Made by a program: the position numbers and the translations under genes. The notes beneath the pieces were generated by a model. The model saw only the letters and a program-made list of their open reading frames with translations. It was not told where the DNA came from and did not search any database. 64,000 bases of DNA from Malania oleifera (Eukaryota; Streptophyta; Magnoliopsida; Santalales; Ximeniaceae), in NCBI RefSeq assembly GCF_029873635.1, contig NC_080421.1:36994617-37058616 (forward strand). The letters are read 5' to 3'. Of this stretch, positions 44,500-58,642 are shown one piece after another (position 1 is the first letter of the stretch; every line of letters starts with the position of its first letter).

Positions 44500-46625
44500 T
44501 GTAATGCCCCGAACTCGTAAACTCAGTCTGGTGTGTTATACCTGATTAACTATGCTTTATGGCACCCTGAACCCACCTTGTAGGACTCGGGTGCCACGTC
44601 ATTGATTTTCCTATACCAGTTATTCCATTAATAATTACGTGGTGAAAAACATAACTACAGTCCTTTATCAATAATATACCAGAGTTTTCTACTTCTATCT
44701 ACATTCTATAATAATCCATTCAACCATCTGCATCCATATATATACATATCTTCAAAAACATAACCAACAACTTCTAGTATTCACAACTCAGAAAACTTAA
44801 AACATAAAACATAAATCCTAAAATATTTATATCCCAAAAATATCATCAAAATTATACCCTTTCCCTTTTATATAACCCAAAAATGTTGTAATAACCTCGA
44901 GCTCTCTAAGCTCGATCTCATGGAGATCCTGAAAAAGATAAATTTGTATTCAAGTGAGACACATAACAGTAAGAGAAGAAACAATATATTAAATTAGCTT
45001 ATGGCCAACATGAAATTATAATCAACTTAATATTCAACTTTTGCAGATCTTTAACATAATTTTTGAAATCATTTTCGGAACCTAATCAACCACGTGCAAG
45101 ATATTTTACCTACGAGAAAAATCTAAGGATAGGGGTGATTACCCGCTCATACAAGTAGCACCCCTCTGCTCTGATACATTAGGCAACCCGATGGTTAACA
45201 CTGAAGCATACCAGGGCACTCATCTTACTCAGTAAGCCCTTAGGTGAAGAAGTAATCTCGTACTCACACAGTTCATCTAAAGGTTTACTAGTGAAGGCTC
45301 TCAAGAATAGGAAAATCTACCCACCCACACAAGTAGTTTCCCTCTACCTTAGTACGTTATGCAGCTTACTGCTACACCTGATACTAACCAGAGCACTCGC
45401 CTTTCTCAGCAAGCCCTCAGGAGAAAAGTTTGCCCCGCCTAAACGTAACATGTTCTACAAGTATAAATAATGATACTACCATAATACATTACTTTTTCTG
45501 TCATTATTCTGTAATTCTCATTTATTCATGTTCTCAGCTTTGACATTTCATAACATTTCACTTTACATGGCTCTTTCCTATTTCACATCATTCACATTTC
45601 ACATTTCATTTCCATTTTATTCATTTCCATTTCATTCTCATTTTCATTTCATTTCATAATATACCCAGCATCTTTCAGTTGTTTTTTGTGTTAGTCCCAT
45701 AATCTTTCAGCTGTTTTTGTGTTAGTCTATATAGAAATGCGCTAGTCTTCTACCCAGCATCTTTCAGCTGTTTTTGTCCAACATCTTTCAACTATTTTTG
45801 TTTCCATGGTTGCATTAACACTCACATGTAGCATATTTCATATATCGTTTTCATTCTTAATTCATTTCCTGTATATCCTGCATCTTACACATATAACACA
45901 ATTCCACACAAAATTCTATTTTACTCAGGTCACACTATTTAGCAGTAAAATTCATATATATATTTCCTGTAAAATAAGCCAACCTACATCTAACATTTAT
46001 ATACTAAAAATATACCTTTCTTTTTTACGTTGTTATCCTGAAAATATCATTCACTTACATCAGTTCATTTTCACATATATGTATCTAAATAAATAGCTCT
46101 AGGCTCAGAAAACGTAATTTAAACGGGTGACATTTTAAACCCATACAAAAACATATACACATATATTCATAACATATTTCATTTTCCAATTAATTCATAA
46201 AAATCAGATTTAATATATATTCCCCCTTACTTGGTTTCTTGAACTACACCAATAGGGATCCCGAAAAGATACCTGCGGCACTCACCCGAATCCTGAATCA
46301 AAAATCCTAGTTCCATTAAATCAATCCTAAATAAAATACTATTTTAACATTTTCTAGGCCCATAAATTCCAAATAAATTATTATACTCTCAAATATAACC
46401 AATTTACTTAGTTCCCTAAATCTCACTCTCCCTTTGGAGTGGTGCCTAGGAAACCCAAATTGAAAATTTACTTCAGAAAAAATGATGATGATCATGACTA
46501 GGACCCTGTGGTAGCGTCCGATCATCGATTTAGCTGAATATCTAAGGAGAAATTAAGTAAAAAGTGAGGGTTTACCTTACTCCTAGGAGTGGTGCCTATG
46601 CCGCTCCCACGAAAAATCTGCTTCG
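44500..46625 (-). mobile_element. Gypsy LTR of the G1 family, minus orientation (G3), cut by element E
   Basis: It starts TGTAATGCCCCGAACTCG, the reverse complement of the G1 LTR end. It aligns in reverse with G1 through the AGCTCTCTAAGCTCGATCTC block (44902) to the AAAAATCTGC block (46607). At 46625 the alignment stops because element E begins. The missing LTR end must lie beyond the window. It keeps both hairpin modules (45131-45165 and 45309-45343). The ORFs at 44261, 45806 and 46316 are LTR sequence. Confidence 0.85.
45131..45343 (-). repeat. Two 35-nt hairpin modules in LTR G3
   Basis: Module at 45131-45165 has arms AGGGGTG and CACCCCT. Module at 45309-45343 has arms AGGAAAA and TTTCCCT with one mismatch. 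Both have 35-nt spacing and a loop resembling the reverse of TACTTGTATGGGCGGGTA. Confidence 0.7.
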
Positions 46626-48876
46626 TGTTGACCTTATAAGTCATATTCCTATTTTGATTATGACAAATACTCAGATATTTAATGTCTGCCAAGTTGATGT
46701 GCAGGTATTCTAATTGGCAAATCATAGTGATAGCACAAAGAGGAACTGAAGCTGAAGACCCAATTTACGATTATATTGTATTTCATTTCTATGCAAAGGG
46801 TCTGCAATAGTAAATAGGGATTGGTTTATAATAAGCTCACACACATCATATGCATGATCTAATAGGTAAGCTCAAACCAACCGTAAACTAAAAATGACCT
46901 TAGAAAGACCTTAGGGAATACCCTTCGATCGATCGACACCGGATTTTTTTGGTGTCTTCAAAAAGACCTAAAAAGGACCTTAGAACACTCACCATTGCAC
47001 TTGTATGTGTTAGACATTTGAATAAGGTGATTGTGGAATAAAAAAGGATCGAACTGCACAAGTTATGCACTTTCGGTCGACTGAATACCCTTGAAGTCAA
47101 TAGTTTGACTTCCTGGTCGACCGAGCGAAATTTTTATTACACCAACCTGGTCGACCGGGGGTCCTCAGGAGTTGTCCCAATGGTTTGGTCGACCGACCAA
47201 CTTAGTTCATTCTAGCCCTAGTCTACTGAACCGCGCTGATTTTGAAAAATGACCTCAGATATGCCATTCTGGTCGGCCGACCAGTTAGTTCATTTTCACC
47301 CCGATCGACCAAATCTTGTTGATTTGGAAAAAATCACCCTGGACATACTTGTCTGGTTGACTGACCTAGGCAGTTCATTTCTAGCCCGGTCGACCGAACC
47401 ATATGAGCTTAGGTCAACTGAAAGTATTCTGGTCCACCAAAGCTCTCGGTTTGCCCTGCATTTTTACCATGGTTAAATATTTTTAAACAAGGTTAATTAG
47501 GGTTAAAATGATTTTCAATAATACTAATAATACCCTACATGTCCCAACGGCTATAATTCTTCCAACATCTATATATAACCCATCATTTTCAAATATTAGA
47601 AGAGGATTAGCAATCTTGATTAGGAGGAATCCTTGAAAATCCCAAAATCCATACTACTCATTTTCTCACCCCATTCACTCATACTTACCTTCTACTATTG
47701 CCTAAACTCTTTGTAAGTTGATTGAGTGTTTGTTTGGAAAGGTATGCTCTCCCTGTTCTTCTTGGTTGATACGATTTTATTGAGAGACAAACCTAAGTGT
47801 TCTTAGGGGACTTTGTTAATAAGTCTCTCCTAAGAAGACTTATATTAAACTTCCGAGTATTGCACATTCATTGCAATATCTTGGGAAGTTTGCATTTTTT
47901 TTTTGAATTGCAAAAACTCTTTCAAAACATTTTCAAATATCTATTGCGCTCTATCTTGAAAAATATTTGAAGAGACATTTTTTTATGTGATATTGATCTT
48001 TGTGGCAATATTCATTGAGTTATCTATTTTGCTGCATACAAAGATTAAATCTCTCTTAGCAAACCAAACATATACACTACTTGAGCATCATGCGATTGAG
48101 AAAATCTGCTGATTGTTTGGATGATATCTTTGTGTGAACACGTTGATTGAATATCTTAAGATACAAAGATTGCTTGTTGACACTCTCACGCACTAATTAC
48201 ATTGATAGCAAATATTTTATTGAGAGTTGACATATTGTAAACCACAATGAGCTTACTTATTATATCTTATTGGTGGTGTATGCGATTGCACATAATTGGG
48301 TACACCTCTGATTTACTTGAAAGCATAATCACTGTACCTTTTCATTGATGGAGCAAATCTGATGTATTTCCAAGCATGGGCCTGAAGAAGGAGAGTAGCC
48401 CTTTGAAATAGTACTGGATTGGCTTAGACCCGGTTAAAAAAGCTAGGTATGCCATCCTGGTAAGGCGTGTTGGTTAAAGTTAGCCCCTTTAATTCACCTG
48501 GTTGTAAAGGTTGAGGTCAGCCCTGTGCTAATTGACCTGATTGTAATAGGTGCCGTTCTACCCTTTAAGTGAGCCTTTAGTGGAATCCTCGGACTTGTGA
48601 GCTAGAGGCAGGGATGCAGGCACAGTTGGCCGAACCCCAATAACATATCGTGTGTTTGTTTATATTTCCGCACACTATAAATACCACACGTGTATGTTAT
48701 GGTGTGAATAATGCATATGATTTAAATTTTCGTACATTATGTCTACTTGTGCATTTGGGATTGTATAGAAAGACCCTAGGTAGCTAAATCATATTGATTT
48801 CTGATTTAACCTAGGAGAAAAGTTTAAAATTCCAATTCACCCCCCCCCCCCTCTTGAGAATACACCAATTCTAACA
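46626..48876 (+). mobile_element. 5' LTR of gag-only Sirevirus E (2251 bp)
   Basis: TGTTGACCTTATAAGTC to ATTCTAACA, followed by a primer site. The first 400 bp are repeated at 60731-61134. Near the right end is AATTCA, a run of about 12 C, then CTCTTGAGAA, the Sirevirus end block. Positions 46925-47460 carry about ten GGTCGACCGA-like near-palindromes. The ORFs at 46522, 46900 and 47249 are LTR sequence. Confidence 0.9.
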
Positions 48877-48878
48877 AT

Positions 48879-48890
48879 TGGTATCAGAGC
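48879..48890 (+). other. Primer binding site of element E
   Basis: TGGTATCAGAGC, two bases after the LTR end, matches the initiator tRNA-Met complement exactly. Confidence 0.92.
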
Positions 48891-48931
48891 CTCGTTGCAC
48901 TAGACTCAAACGTTTTTGCAAAAAGATCGCA

Positions 48932-50041
48932 ATGGCTCGATTTGGTGTATCCCCATTCGGTGATGGATAGTCAACTTCCAGTCCTCCTTTGTTTTGTGGT
49001 GTAAATTACACCCATTGGAAAATTCAAATGAGCATACTTGTAAAATCTATGAATTGGAGGGCTTGGTAGGTGATTGATAAGGGAATTTGTATGCTAGTAA
49101 AAAATGATATAAATTTAATGCATGCAAATTCACATGCCATGGATTTATTGTACTGTGCTTTAGATACTAATATTCTTCATGAAATTGTCGTATGTAGTGG
49201 TGCACAGGACATCTGGGTTGAGCTGGATGAGAGATATGGAGGGACCCAGGAAAATGAGGTAAATCATGAGCTAGTAATCAGCGATGAGGTATATGATTCT
49301 CACCCTAGCTCGATTGATGATTCTTATGTTGAATGTTGTGTTTTGTCTCACGTTGAATCATCTGTTGATAATATTGTTAATGATGTATATGATGATTCCT
49401 ATGAAAAGCATTGCAGCATATCATACGATGAATCATCTAAGAATATTTGTGATAGTCCTGTTGAACATGCATGCAATGATTCATATGAAAACTATTGTGT
49501 TAATTCTTATGATGAATCATGTGCTGAATTGAATAATAAAAGCATGTTGTCATTTGAAAAACTAGAAAATACTTTATTGAAAATGAATAAATTTCTAGTT
49601 AAGATATCTAAGTAGAAATAATTTTTGAAAATTGAGGATAAGGGGATTGCTATACAATTAAAAGAATTAAAATATTATCATGCTATCCTTGAGAAGAGAA
49701 AGATTAAGAAGATATTGAAAATTATCTGCTTAGAAAAGGAAATAGATGATTATTCTATAGTTGCACCCAAAGTAGAATATAAAAAGAATAATCATAATGA
49801 ACCCTTAGGAGCCAAAAGAAATAAATTTTTCAAAAAGGGTTTATATTATAAGTCCCATAGTCATCCGTCGTCAAATAAAAATAAAACAAGTAAGCATAAG
49901 CTGTCACATGCATATAAATTTCACTTATCTTGTAAAATGAAAGGGTGTATCCGACTTAGAAATGCTAGAAGTATGGACAAAGAAATGATATGGGTTATTA
50001 TGAAAGCAAACCTCGTAGGTCCTAAGGAAAATTGGATTTAA
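48932..50041 (+). pseudogene. Gag of element E
   Basis: A single frame of 370 codons from ATG at 48932 to TAA at 50039-50041. It is interrupted by stops near 48968, 49067, 49613 and 49619 but shows no frameshift. The N-terminus (ARFGVSPFGDG) and the PPLFCGVNYTHWKIQM block are Sirevirus gag. The middle has repeated acidic units ending in DES (for example NDSYENYCVNSYDES). The terminal region has a decayed zinc knuckle and ends MDKEMIWVIMKAN and GPKENWI. No pol follows. Such an element would depend on enzymes from a full Sirevirus. Confidence 0.85.
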
Positions 50042-52239
50042 CTTAATATCACTTAATTATTTAATGTTTCCTTAGTTCCTAGGCTTAGGTTTAGGGGGTT
50101 GTGATGACTGTAGGTTGGGGAAGTGGTTGTTGCTTATAATGAAAATCTTAGTATACGCACTCACCTATCTTGTTATACTAAGAATCTTTATCAACTTCCA
50201 TATGGACATGACATGTATGCCTGGTATTTAATTCAAAATGCTTAACCCATGCTAACATGAAAATCACAAGTTTAAGCATACTTTTGTCCATTGCACAGAA
50301 TTGAGCTTTAGGGATCTCGTCTTGCATTATATCTTTTTACCCTAATCTCATTAGTCAAGACCTGGTCATTACTCTAAGTATAAGTAATGATAATAAATTC
50401 CATATCTATCATGTGCTAATAAATAAGACTTCCCTCACACAATCAAAATTAGAGGCATCCATTTGGGAATTCGTATTTTATTGTTAAATCAAATAATTCC
50501 CTTTGAGCTTAATATTTAAATCCTCTAATCTTGATTCACCTATCCCCTTCTTAAGAAATCCTTACCAAACCATGATCATATTCGATAAGGTTTCACCTAT
50601 CTACTTGTATCCTTGCTTTAGATTGTAATTATATTTATAGGATACTTTCCATTCTCCAAAGAGCATTGTTCACAACATTCACATATCCTATATGCTCTTT
50701 GCCCAAGCATGGACATGATTACTAAGTACGAAAACATTTTTGAAAATGTTCACTCATTCTAAATACTCTTATGAACTAAATGATAATTTGATTGTCAAGA
50801 GTATTTACTCATTGCCACTTCACAAGCTCTCAAATTATTAAGTCATATCCTTTAGAGCTTTATATACTTAGAGATGAGTTGAATGACTAACTTGATTGCC
50901 TACATCTCAATCTAGATGAATGCATAAAGTAGACCTATGCATGTGTACTTTTAAATTGAAAGTCTAACTTGTGCCTCTCACACATATCGAAATTCATATC
51001 AATAAAGGCAATACTGGCTTAGCTCACTTAAAGAAATATATATTGTGACTGTTTGGTCCTCTATGCCTATTCATCCAAAGCCAAGCATATATCATCAAAA
51101 ATCTTAAAACACTTGGCTAAAGAACTAGAAAATGAAAAAGGCATAAATTGAATAAGTGCATAACTTAGGGGGAGCATTTCTCTTCATGAATATATATACA
51201 CATTAAATACTCTCATGAATTTTTGTCTTTCATGCCCATATGCCTTCATATGAAAAGCACTGAATTCCTATTATTCATTATCCGTTAAATGAGTATATCT
51301 TATAATGGATAGTTTATCTTTTGTATCATCTGTTGATTATATTATTAGATTGCATGCCTGTGTTGAAAGCCTCTTGCATGGCCGATGCAGTTGATGAGAA
51401 TTGCATCCTGGTAGTGGATTATAGGTTCTTGCATGCTCAAATTACTATTTTGAATTGATTGCTTGAATCTATTAGGTTTTGGTGCATGAAAATTTGGGAA
51501 ATGTCCAATTTACAAACGACATGCTACTGAAATTTCGATAGGATTTTTCCCAAACCAAAACCTTGTGTTAAAGATGATTATGATAAAATTAACTTTTAAA
51601 TATTTTTGAAAGGATAAGTGAAAACTCAAGTAGATAATTAATCTTCATCCTAGCATAATCATCAATTGTTTAGAAAGGCTCAGATCCATCCCTATAGGAA
51701 GCGCATAAATGATCCATATGCATCACTTTCATTTATTGAATATCGAGGCTCTTAAGAATACCCAAAACATTATATCTAGTGCTTAAAGGCTTATGTTTTG
51801 ATATGAAATGTTCTTGAGTCATGAATATTATTGCATGCCTTAATATATATCTTCTAATGCATCCATGGTCTATAAGGACAACTATACTAATCAAATGATA
51901 ACATGTAATTGACAAATACTCAGTATAGTTGATTTTAAAGATTTGGATTGATGGCTTATACTACTAAGCATAATGAAATTAATCATTGGTTAGTATAAGT
52001 AGTTAAAGAATCTAAGCACATATTCAAATTGATAAGGGAAGCATCTAAAATTAAATTACTTCCCTGTTTTGCTTACCCATATGTTTAGCTTAGATCTTGA
52101 ATGAATTCATTGTGGCATGTACTTGAATGAAAAGATTTTATTGAAAATCATAATCTGAAGCATGTTTATATTGCCACAACTGTTTGTACTTGCCATATGA
52201 TCTTGCATGTGATTGTTGAACTTTTAGGATCATTATGGT
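50042..52239 (+). mobile_element. Non-coding internal region of element E
   Basis: No coding potential was recognised over 2.2 kb. The start matches the reverse strand of element H near 57230-57420, sharing CCTAGGCTTAGGTTTAGGGG and GTGATGACTGTAGG, so it belongs to the family and is not random flank. A polypurine motif AGGGGGAGCATTT lies at 51169. It is interrupted at 52239 by element H and continues at 59801. Confidence 0.75.
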
Positions 52240-54279
52240 TGTTAGCTTTGGTATATTCCCAAGAAGGGGGGGGGGGGATGAATTAGGTATTTAAAAATTA
52301 ATCCTCTAGGTTTAGCTAATATAGCAGTATTTCACAACCTAGGGTCTTCCTATATACACACACCCAAATGCGCAGATAATATGCAAAAATTAAATCATTC
52401 GCTATAACATACACGTGCTGCAATGTAAAGTGCGGAAAGTATAAAGTATATACACGATATGTTATCGGGGTTCAGCCAACTGTGCCTACGTCCCCGCCTC
52501 TAGCTCGCAAGTCCGAGGATTCCACTAAAGGCTTACTTAAAGGGTGGAGCCGCACCGATTACAACCAAGTCAATTCAAGGGGCTGACCTTAATAGACACG
52601 CCTTAACAGGATGACACACCTAGCTTTCCTAACCGGGTCTAAGCCAATCTGAGACTATTCAAAAGGACTAGTCTCCCTTTTCAGGCCCACGCCTGGAATA
52701 CAACCAATGTGTATAAAATTTGCGTACACGGAAATATGCTTCTCACATTAAGCAGATATGTACTACAATATGCACATGTAATAATCAATCCACACCAAAC
52801 ACGTAGGAACTATAAGCACAATGGTGTATATGTGCAATCAACAATCAATGTTATGTCTATAAACGATCAAGCACAAGAATGTTCTAACAAGCTATTTCTT
52901 TGAAAATAGATATAACAAATCTCAATACTAGATTAGGGTTTCAAAGATGCTGATCAAGTATTCAAACTAACTCAAAATATTTTCTTTTAGTGAAATAAGA
53001 ACAAGAGTAGTTTGAAGTATATAGCTTGCAAAAATTATTTGTCACACAAAAATAAAGCTATAGGAATCTTCACAATGGCAATACAAAGATGCTTAAGCTA
53101 ACGAGATTTTCCCAACACTAGATTTATCATATAAAAATATGTGGGAAAACTCTTGCTTAACTCCCCAAAATCAATGACAATCAATCAAGCAAAATAGTGG
53201 GAGTATCTAGCAATATCAAGCAATAAATAAACACTCACAAAGTAAGATTTCTCAAGGGAATGAAGGTGTTTGAGTGTTATAGGGTTGGAATGAATAACTA
53301 GGCTTTAGGAAATTGAGAGAATTTTTGGCTAATCCAATTTGCTAATCCCCACTAATTTTTGCAAATGAACCCCTATATATAGAGAATGGGTAAATTATGA
53401 CCGTTGGGGGACACATAGGGTATTCTTAAATTTGTTAAAAAAGTTTAGCAAAAATTAACACAGTTTAACCCTTTAACCTCGGTAAAAATATTAATCAACC
53501 CGAAAGAATTCAGGTGGCTGAACTTAAGTTCAGTCGCCCCAATAGACTCATCTTAAAAATTCATATAAAATAGTTTGGGTGCCCGAATTGTCATTCACTT
53601 GGCTGAACAAAAGTCAGAGAGTTAAGTCTGAGGTTCGGGTGCCCGGTCATATGTTCGGTAGCCCGAACTCATATGTTTGGTCACTCGGGGCTTAATTTGA
53701 ACTAAGTCATTTGGTAGCCCGAGTTGGTGAAAAGTCCTTTTCAGGTGGTCTGGGCACCCGAGGGCAATGTGTTCATTCTAGTTCGGTAGCCTGAACTAAG
53801 GTCAAACTGTTGACTTCTCAATAGTTCGAGTGCCTAAGGTGATTTGTTCACCTGAGGTTCGGTCGCCCGACCTCACCCATTTTATGTCTATTAAGTTCAT
53901 TTTCATTTCAGTTAATTCCCTTTATATGTTAAGTGATTATAGGACTTTGTGCACAATGTGTAGGGACCTAGGGTCTTTTCAGTTACGCCTAAAAACCTGG
54001 CGTCAGTCGACCATCCTAAGGTCAATCTATGGCATTTTTGAACTTATAGAAACCTATATGCATGACATGCAAAGTTTATTACAGACCATATCCTAATAAT
54101 TACAAACCCAAATAATATAAATTACAACAATAAAATAGATCTTCTGGGTCTTCAGTCTTCAAGTAATCACGTGCTCTCAAATGATCAAGCTAATATGAAC
54201 CTGCACACAAACTTGATAGCCATCAAATACAACAAGTATTTGTCATTATCAAAATTGGGTATGACCTATCAGGTCAACA
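52240..54279 (-). mobile_element. 3' LTR of gag-only Sirevirus H (2040 bp)
   Basis: TGTTAGCTTTGG to GGTCAACA, preceded by ATGGT (52235-52239); the same ATGGT follows the other LTR at 59801. A run of about 12 G with ATGAATTAGG lies near the start. Positions 53510-53880 contain about ten near-palindromes with core TCGCCCGA/TAGCCCGA. The ORFs at 52709 and 53830 are LTR sequence. Confidence 0.9.
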
Positions 54280-57200
54280 ATCTTCCCCTTTTTGATGATG
54301 ACAAATACTTTATGCAAAAGTGGGTACAGCCAAGAAAGGCTCCCCCTGACTTTATGCATAAAGATAATTTAAGCTCAAATTAAATGATTTATCAGTAGGT
54401 AATTAAATTTAGATTTTAGCAAAGTACCCAATTTTGCCTTTTCTCCCCCTTTTGGCAATAGCAAAAAGGGCTATAAATATAAAGCATGTAAGTAAGGCAA
54501 TTAAGTATGAATCATTTAAATACACGATAAGGTTGGGAAAAATTTTAGAAATTTCGACAGCATGCTATTTAAAAATAGAGCATTTTCCCAAAAATACTTG
54601 TATAGAAATGACCTGATTGAGTTTTAAATTTACAATATATCCACAAAAATCAGCTCAAATAGTTCAGTATTCTCAATTCATAAATATAACTATCAACATG
54701 CACGAGATATGATAGTTATGCGTTTCATATCATAAACAAATTCATAGAGTATAAAGTCATGAAAGGTTTAACAATTAAGCACACAAACTCTATAACTGGT
54801 CATTTAAAAATTTAAATAACATGAAAACTAAATTAAACCATAAATATGCACAAACCATGACAATTAAAACATATCATAAGACCCGTGAAAGATTTGAGTT
54901 AAAACACACGGTATATGATACCAAGTAGAAGGTTTGAGCATAAAACAGTCTAACTAGTTCGCATGCATTTTTATGTGAAGTTGTTGAACTAGTTATGCGA
55001 CTTGAAAACCATATATGTATATAATAACAATAATATTAAGGCAAGAAAAAAAATGGTTTTGAAATTAGTTATTGCCATAAAGTATTACAATAAATATATA
55101 TATATATATATGTTTATGTATAAATATATATCCCCCTTATGATGTTTACTTAAAGTACTGGGGGTTGCTTGCCAAAAACAAATTTGAAGATCATGCAAGC
55201 AAGCAACATTTTTGTGGTTTGTTAATTAAGCACACAAACTGAAATATAACCAGAAAACTACAACCATGATGATCCTAATGATTTAACAATCGCATGCAAG
55301 ATCATATGGCAAATCAAATTATTCAACAACATTTGATTCAATAATATGCCACATTTGATTCAACAACACATCTAAGCTAAAAGTTTCGTGAGCATGACAT
55401 GGTAGGCATTTTAATTTTAGATGCTCCCCCTATCAATTTGAATTCTTACTTAGATACTTTAACTACTTATACTAACTAAATATTAATTTCATTTAGCTCA
55501 ATAGTATAAGCCATTCATTTTGACACTTTAAAATCAACTATACTGAATATTAATCAATTCTATTTACCCCTATCAGTATAGTTGTCCCTATAGACCATAG
55601 ATACATCATAAAAGTGTATATTAAGGCATGCAATAGAGTTTATGACCAACGAACATTCCACATCAAAACATAAGCCTTTAAGCACAGGATATACTACTCA
55701 GGGATTTTCAGAAGAGCCTCAATATTTCAAAAAGTGAAGTGATGCATATAAGTCATTTATGAGCTTTCTATAGGGATGGAGCTGAGCTCCCCTAAGTATG
55801 TGATGATTATGCGAGGATGAAAGTTTGATATTTCTATTTAAGTTTTCACTCATCCTTTCAAAAACATTTTAACATTTTTATTATCATGATCATCTTTGCC
55901 ACATGGTTTTATATGGGAAAATCCTGGCGAAATTTCGGCATCATGTTGTTTGTATATAGGACAATTTCCCATAAAAACCAGTACCTGATAGTGGGTTGTT
56001 TTTAATAGATAAACCATGTAAAGTAGGCAGCAACCTAATATCCACAACTAGCATGCAATTCAGTAGGATAATTTACTCAAGATATTCAGTATAGCTCAAT
56101 AGTAGAGATATAGACTATCCATCAAAGAAATTTTAGCCATTAATCAAATCATGGATAGTATGTTGCAATGCTATGCACATATAGGCATAAAGGCATAAAC
56201 GATATAAGAATATGAGAGCATTCAAATATATATATAGATATGAATGATAAATGCTCCCCCTGAGTTATGCACTTAACTCATTTAATGCCTTTTTCAATTT
56301 CTAATTTCTTTAGCCAAGAGTTATAAGATTTTCAATGGTTTATCTTGGTATGTATACTTTAGGCTTATTTGATCAAAAGGTCACAACGTATATTTGTTTA
56401 AGTGTGATAAGCCTATGTCTACCTCTTTTCTAATAATATTTCAATACGTGAGAGAGGCACAAGTTAGAATGACTTTCAATTTAAAAATGCACATGCACAA
56501 GTCTACTTGAATTTTATGCATTCATCTAGATTTAGACCTAGGCGATAATATTAGTTATTCAACTCATCTCTAAGTATATAAAGCTCTAAAGGATATGGCT
56601 TAACATTTTGAGATCTATGCGTGTGAAGTAGATTAAATACTCTCAAGGATTAAAATTTATGTTAAGTTCTAAGAGTATTCACTATGAGTGGACATTTTCA
56701 AAAATGTTTTCGTGCTTAGTAATGATGTCTAGGTATGTGCAAAGAGTGTCTAGGAGGGTACGAATTTTGAAAACAGCACTTTGAATAGTGGAATGTATCC
56801 TTTAGATATAAGTATAATTATGAAGTAAGGATACAATTGGTGAGAGAAGGGACCTCACCGAATATGAACGTGATTTGGTAAGGATTTCCTATGAAGGGGA
56901 TAGGTGAATCAAGATTAGAGGATTTAAATCTTAAACTCAAAGGGAATAATTTGATTTAACAATAAAATATGAATTCCCTAGTGGATGCCTCTAATTTTGA
57001 TTCTGAGAGGATATCTTATAATAAGAACTTATCGGATTACGAATTTCTAATAACTAGTGCTTACACTTAAAGTGATGACTGCTGCTTGTTCAAGGCTATA
57101 AAGTTCAAGGATGGGTTTAGGATTACATGATATATAGTGTGAGATGGATTCCCTAAACCACAAGCTTGTGCAATGGACAATGTGTGCCTAACAAAAGATT

Positions 57201-57417
57201 TTCATATTTGCGTGGGTTAAACATTTAGAATTAAGTACTAAGCATAGATGCCATGTCCATTTGGAACTGGATAAAGATTCTTAGTATAACAAGATAGGTG
57301 AGTGCATATACTAAGATTTTCATTTTTAGCAATAACCACTTCCTAACCCTACAGTCATCACAACCCCCTAAACCTAAGCCTAGGAACTAAGGAAACATTT
57401 ACTAAAGTAATATTAAT
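54280..57417 (-). mobile_element. Non-coding internal region of element H
   Basis: This is 3.1 kb without a recognisable gene between gag and the 3' LTR. It contains six polypurine-type blocks, seen on the plus strand at about 54282, 54339, 54442, 55131, 55423 and 56253. Several stretches match element E internal sequence in reverse, including both its start and its end portions. An (AT)n tract lies at about 55091-55110. Confidence 0.75.
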
Positions 57418-58603
57418 TTAAATCCATTTTTCCTTAGGACCTACAGGGTTTGCTTTCATGATCATCCGTATCATTTCTTTGTCTAGGCCTTGGGCACTTC
57501 TAAATGGACAATTAAAATTGACGTGCCCTTTCATTCTATGGTGCAAGCAAGTTTTGAATAAATGAGATTGTGCTTGCATACCCAATTTTTACTAAATGTG
57601 GCATGGAAAGATTTATGACAATGGGATTTACAAAGTGAACCCTTTTTGAAAACATTTCTCTTCTTAACTCTAAAGGTTTTATTTGAACTGTACTTCTTAG
57701 ATTTGAAAATTATTTCAAAATAATTGTCAATTTTTCTTTCTAAGCAGATGATTTCCAAAACCTTCTCCATTTTTATCCTTTCTAGAGTGGCTTGATATTC
57801 TTTCAAATCATTTAAGTGCTTTGCCACCTTTTCATTTTCATTTTTTAAAAATGTTTCCTTCTTTGATATCTGAAATAGAATTCTACGCATTTTAAATGAG
57901 GTCTTTTCTAGTTCTACGAAGGAAGGCATGCTTTCAACAATAAATTCAATATATGATTCATCAGAAGATATATCATAATTATTAGATGAATCATTGCATG
58001 CTTTGTCAACAGGATTATCATAAGGAATATCAAATGATTCATCAAACGAATTAATACAATAACTTTCACATGAATCATTGCATGCAATAACAGCAGTATT
58101 TTCCCCAAGAACCAAAGATGATTCTCCACATTATATTTTGCAACAATCAACATAAGAATCATCAACTGCATAACAAACTAAAACAGAAGGTGAATCATAT
58201 ACCTCCTCGTCGGTTATTGTTGTATGCTCATGATATGCCACTACCTGATCATTAAGATTTGGAGCATTTGGAGTGGAAATCTCATTTTCCTGTGATTCTC
58301 CATATTTCTTTTCAAGTTCATCCCAGATTTCCTGTGCACTATGACATGCCACAAACTCAACAAAAATATTAGACTCTAAAGCACAGTATAATATATCCAT
58401 GGCATTAGAATTATCATGTTAAAATCATTTTCATTTATTTGTGCACATCTTCCTTTAACAGTCACAAGTCAGACCCTCCAGTCCATAGATTTTAAAAATA
58501 TGGTCATTTTAATTTTCCAGGTGGTGTAATCGACACCACAAAATAATGGAGGACTAGTGTGTGACTGTCCCTCTCTGAATGGGGATACACCAATATAAGT
58601 CAT
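57418..58603 (-). pseudogene. Gag of element H
   Basis: The start ATG complements 58601-58603, and the ancestral stop complements 57418-57420. The order matches element E gag: PPLFCGVDYTTWKIKM start, DILYCALESN and EIWDELEKKYGESQEN (58131-58400), and acidic repeats CNDSCESYCINSFDES and SSNNYDISSDES (57531-58115). A Lys-rich segment and an ending DKEMIRMIMKAN and GPKEKWI follow. There are stops in the N-terminal third and at least two frame changes. No pol follows. Confidence 0.85.
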
Positions 58604-58642
58604 CTCGATCTTTTAGCAAAAACGTTTAGGTCAATGCCACGA

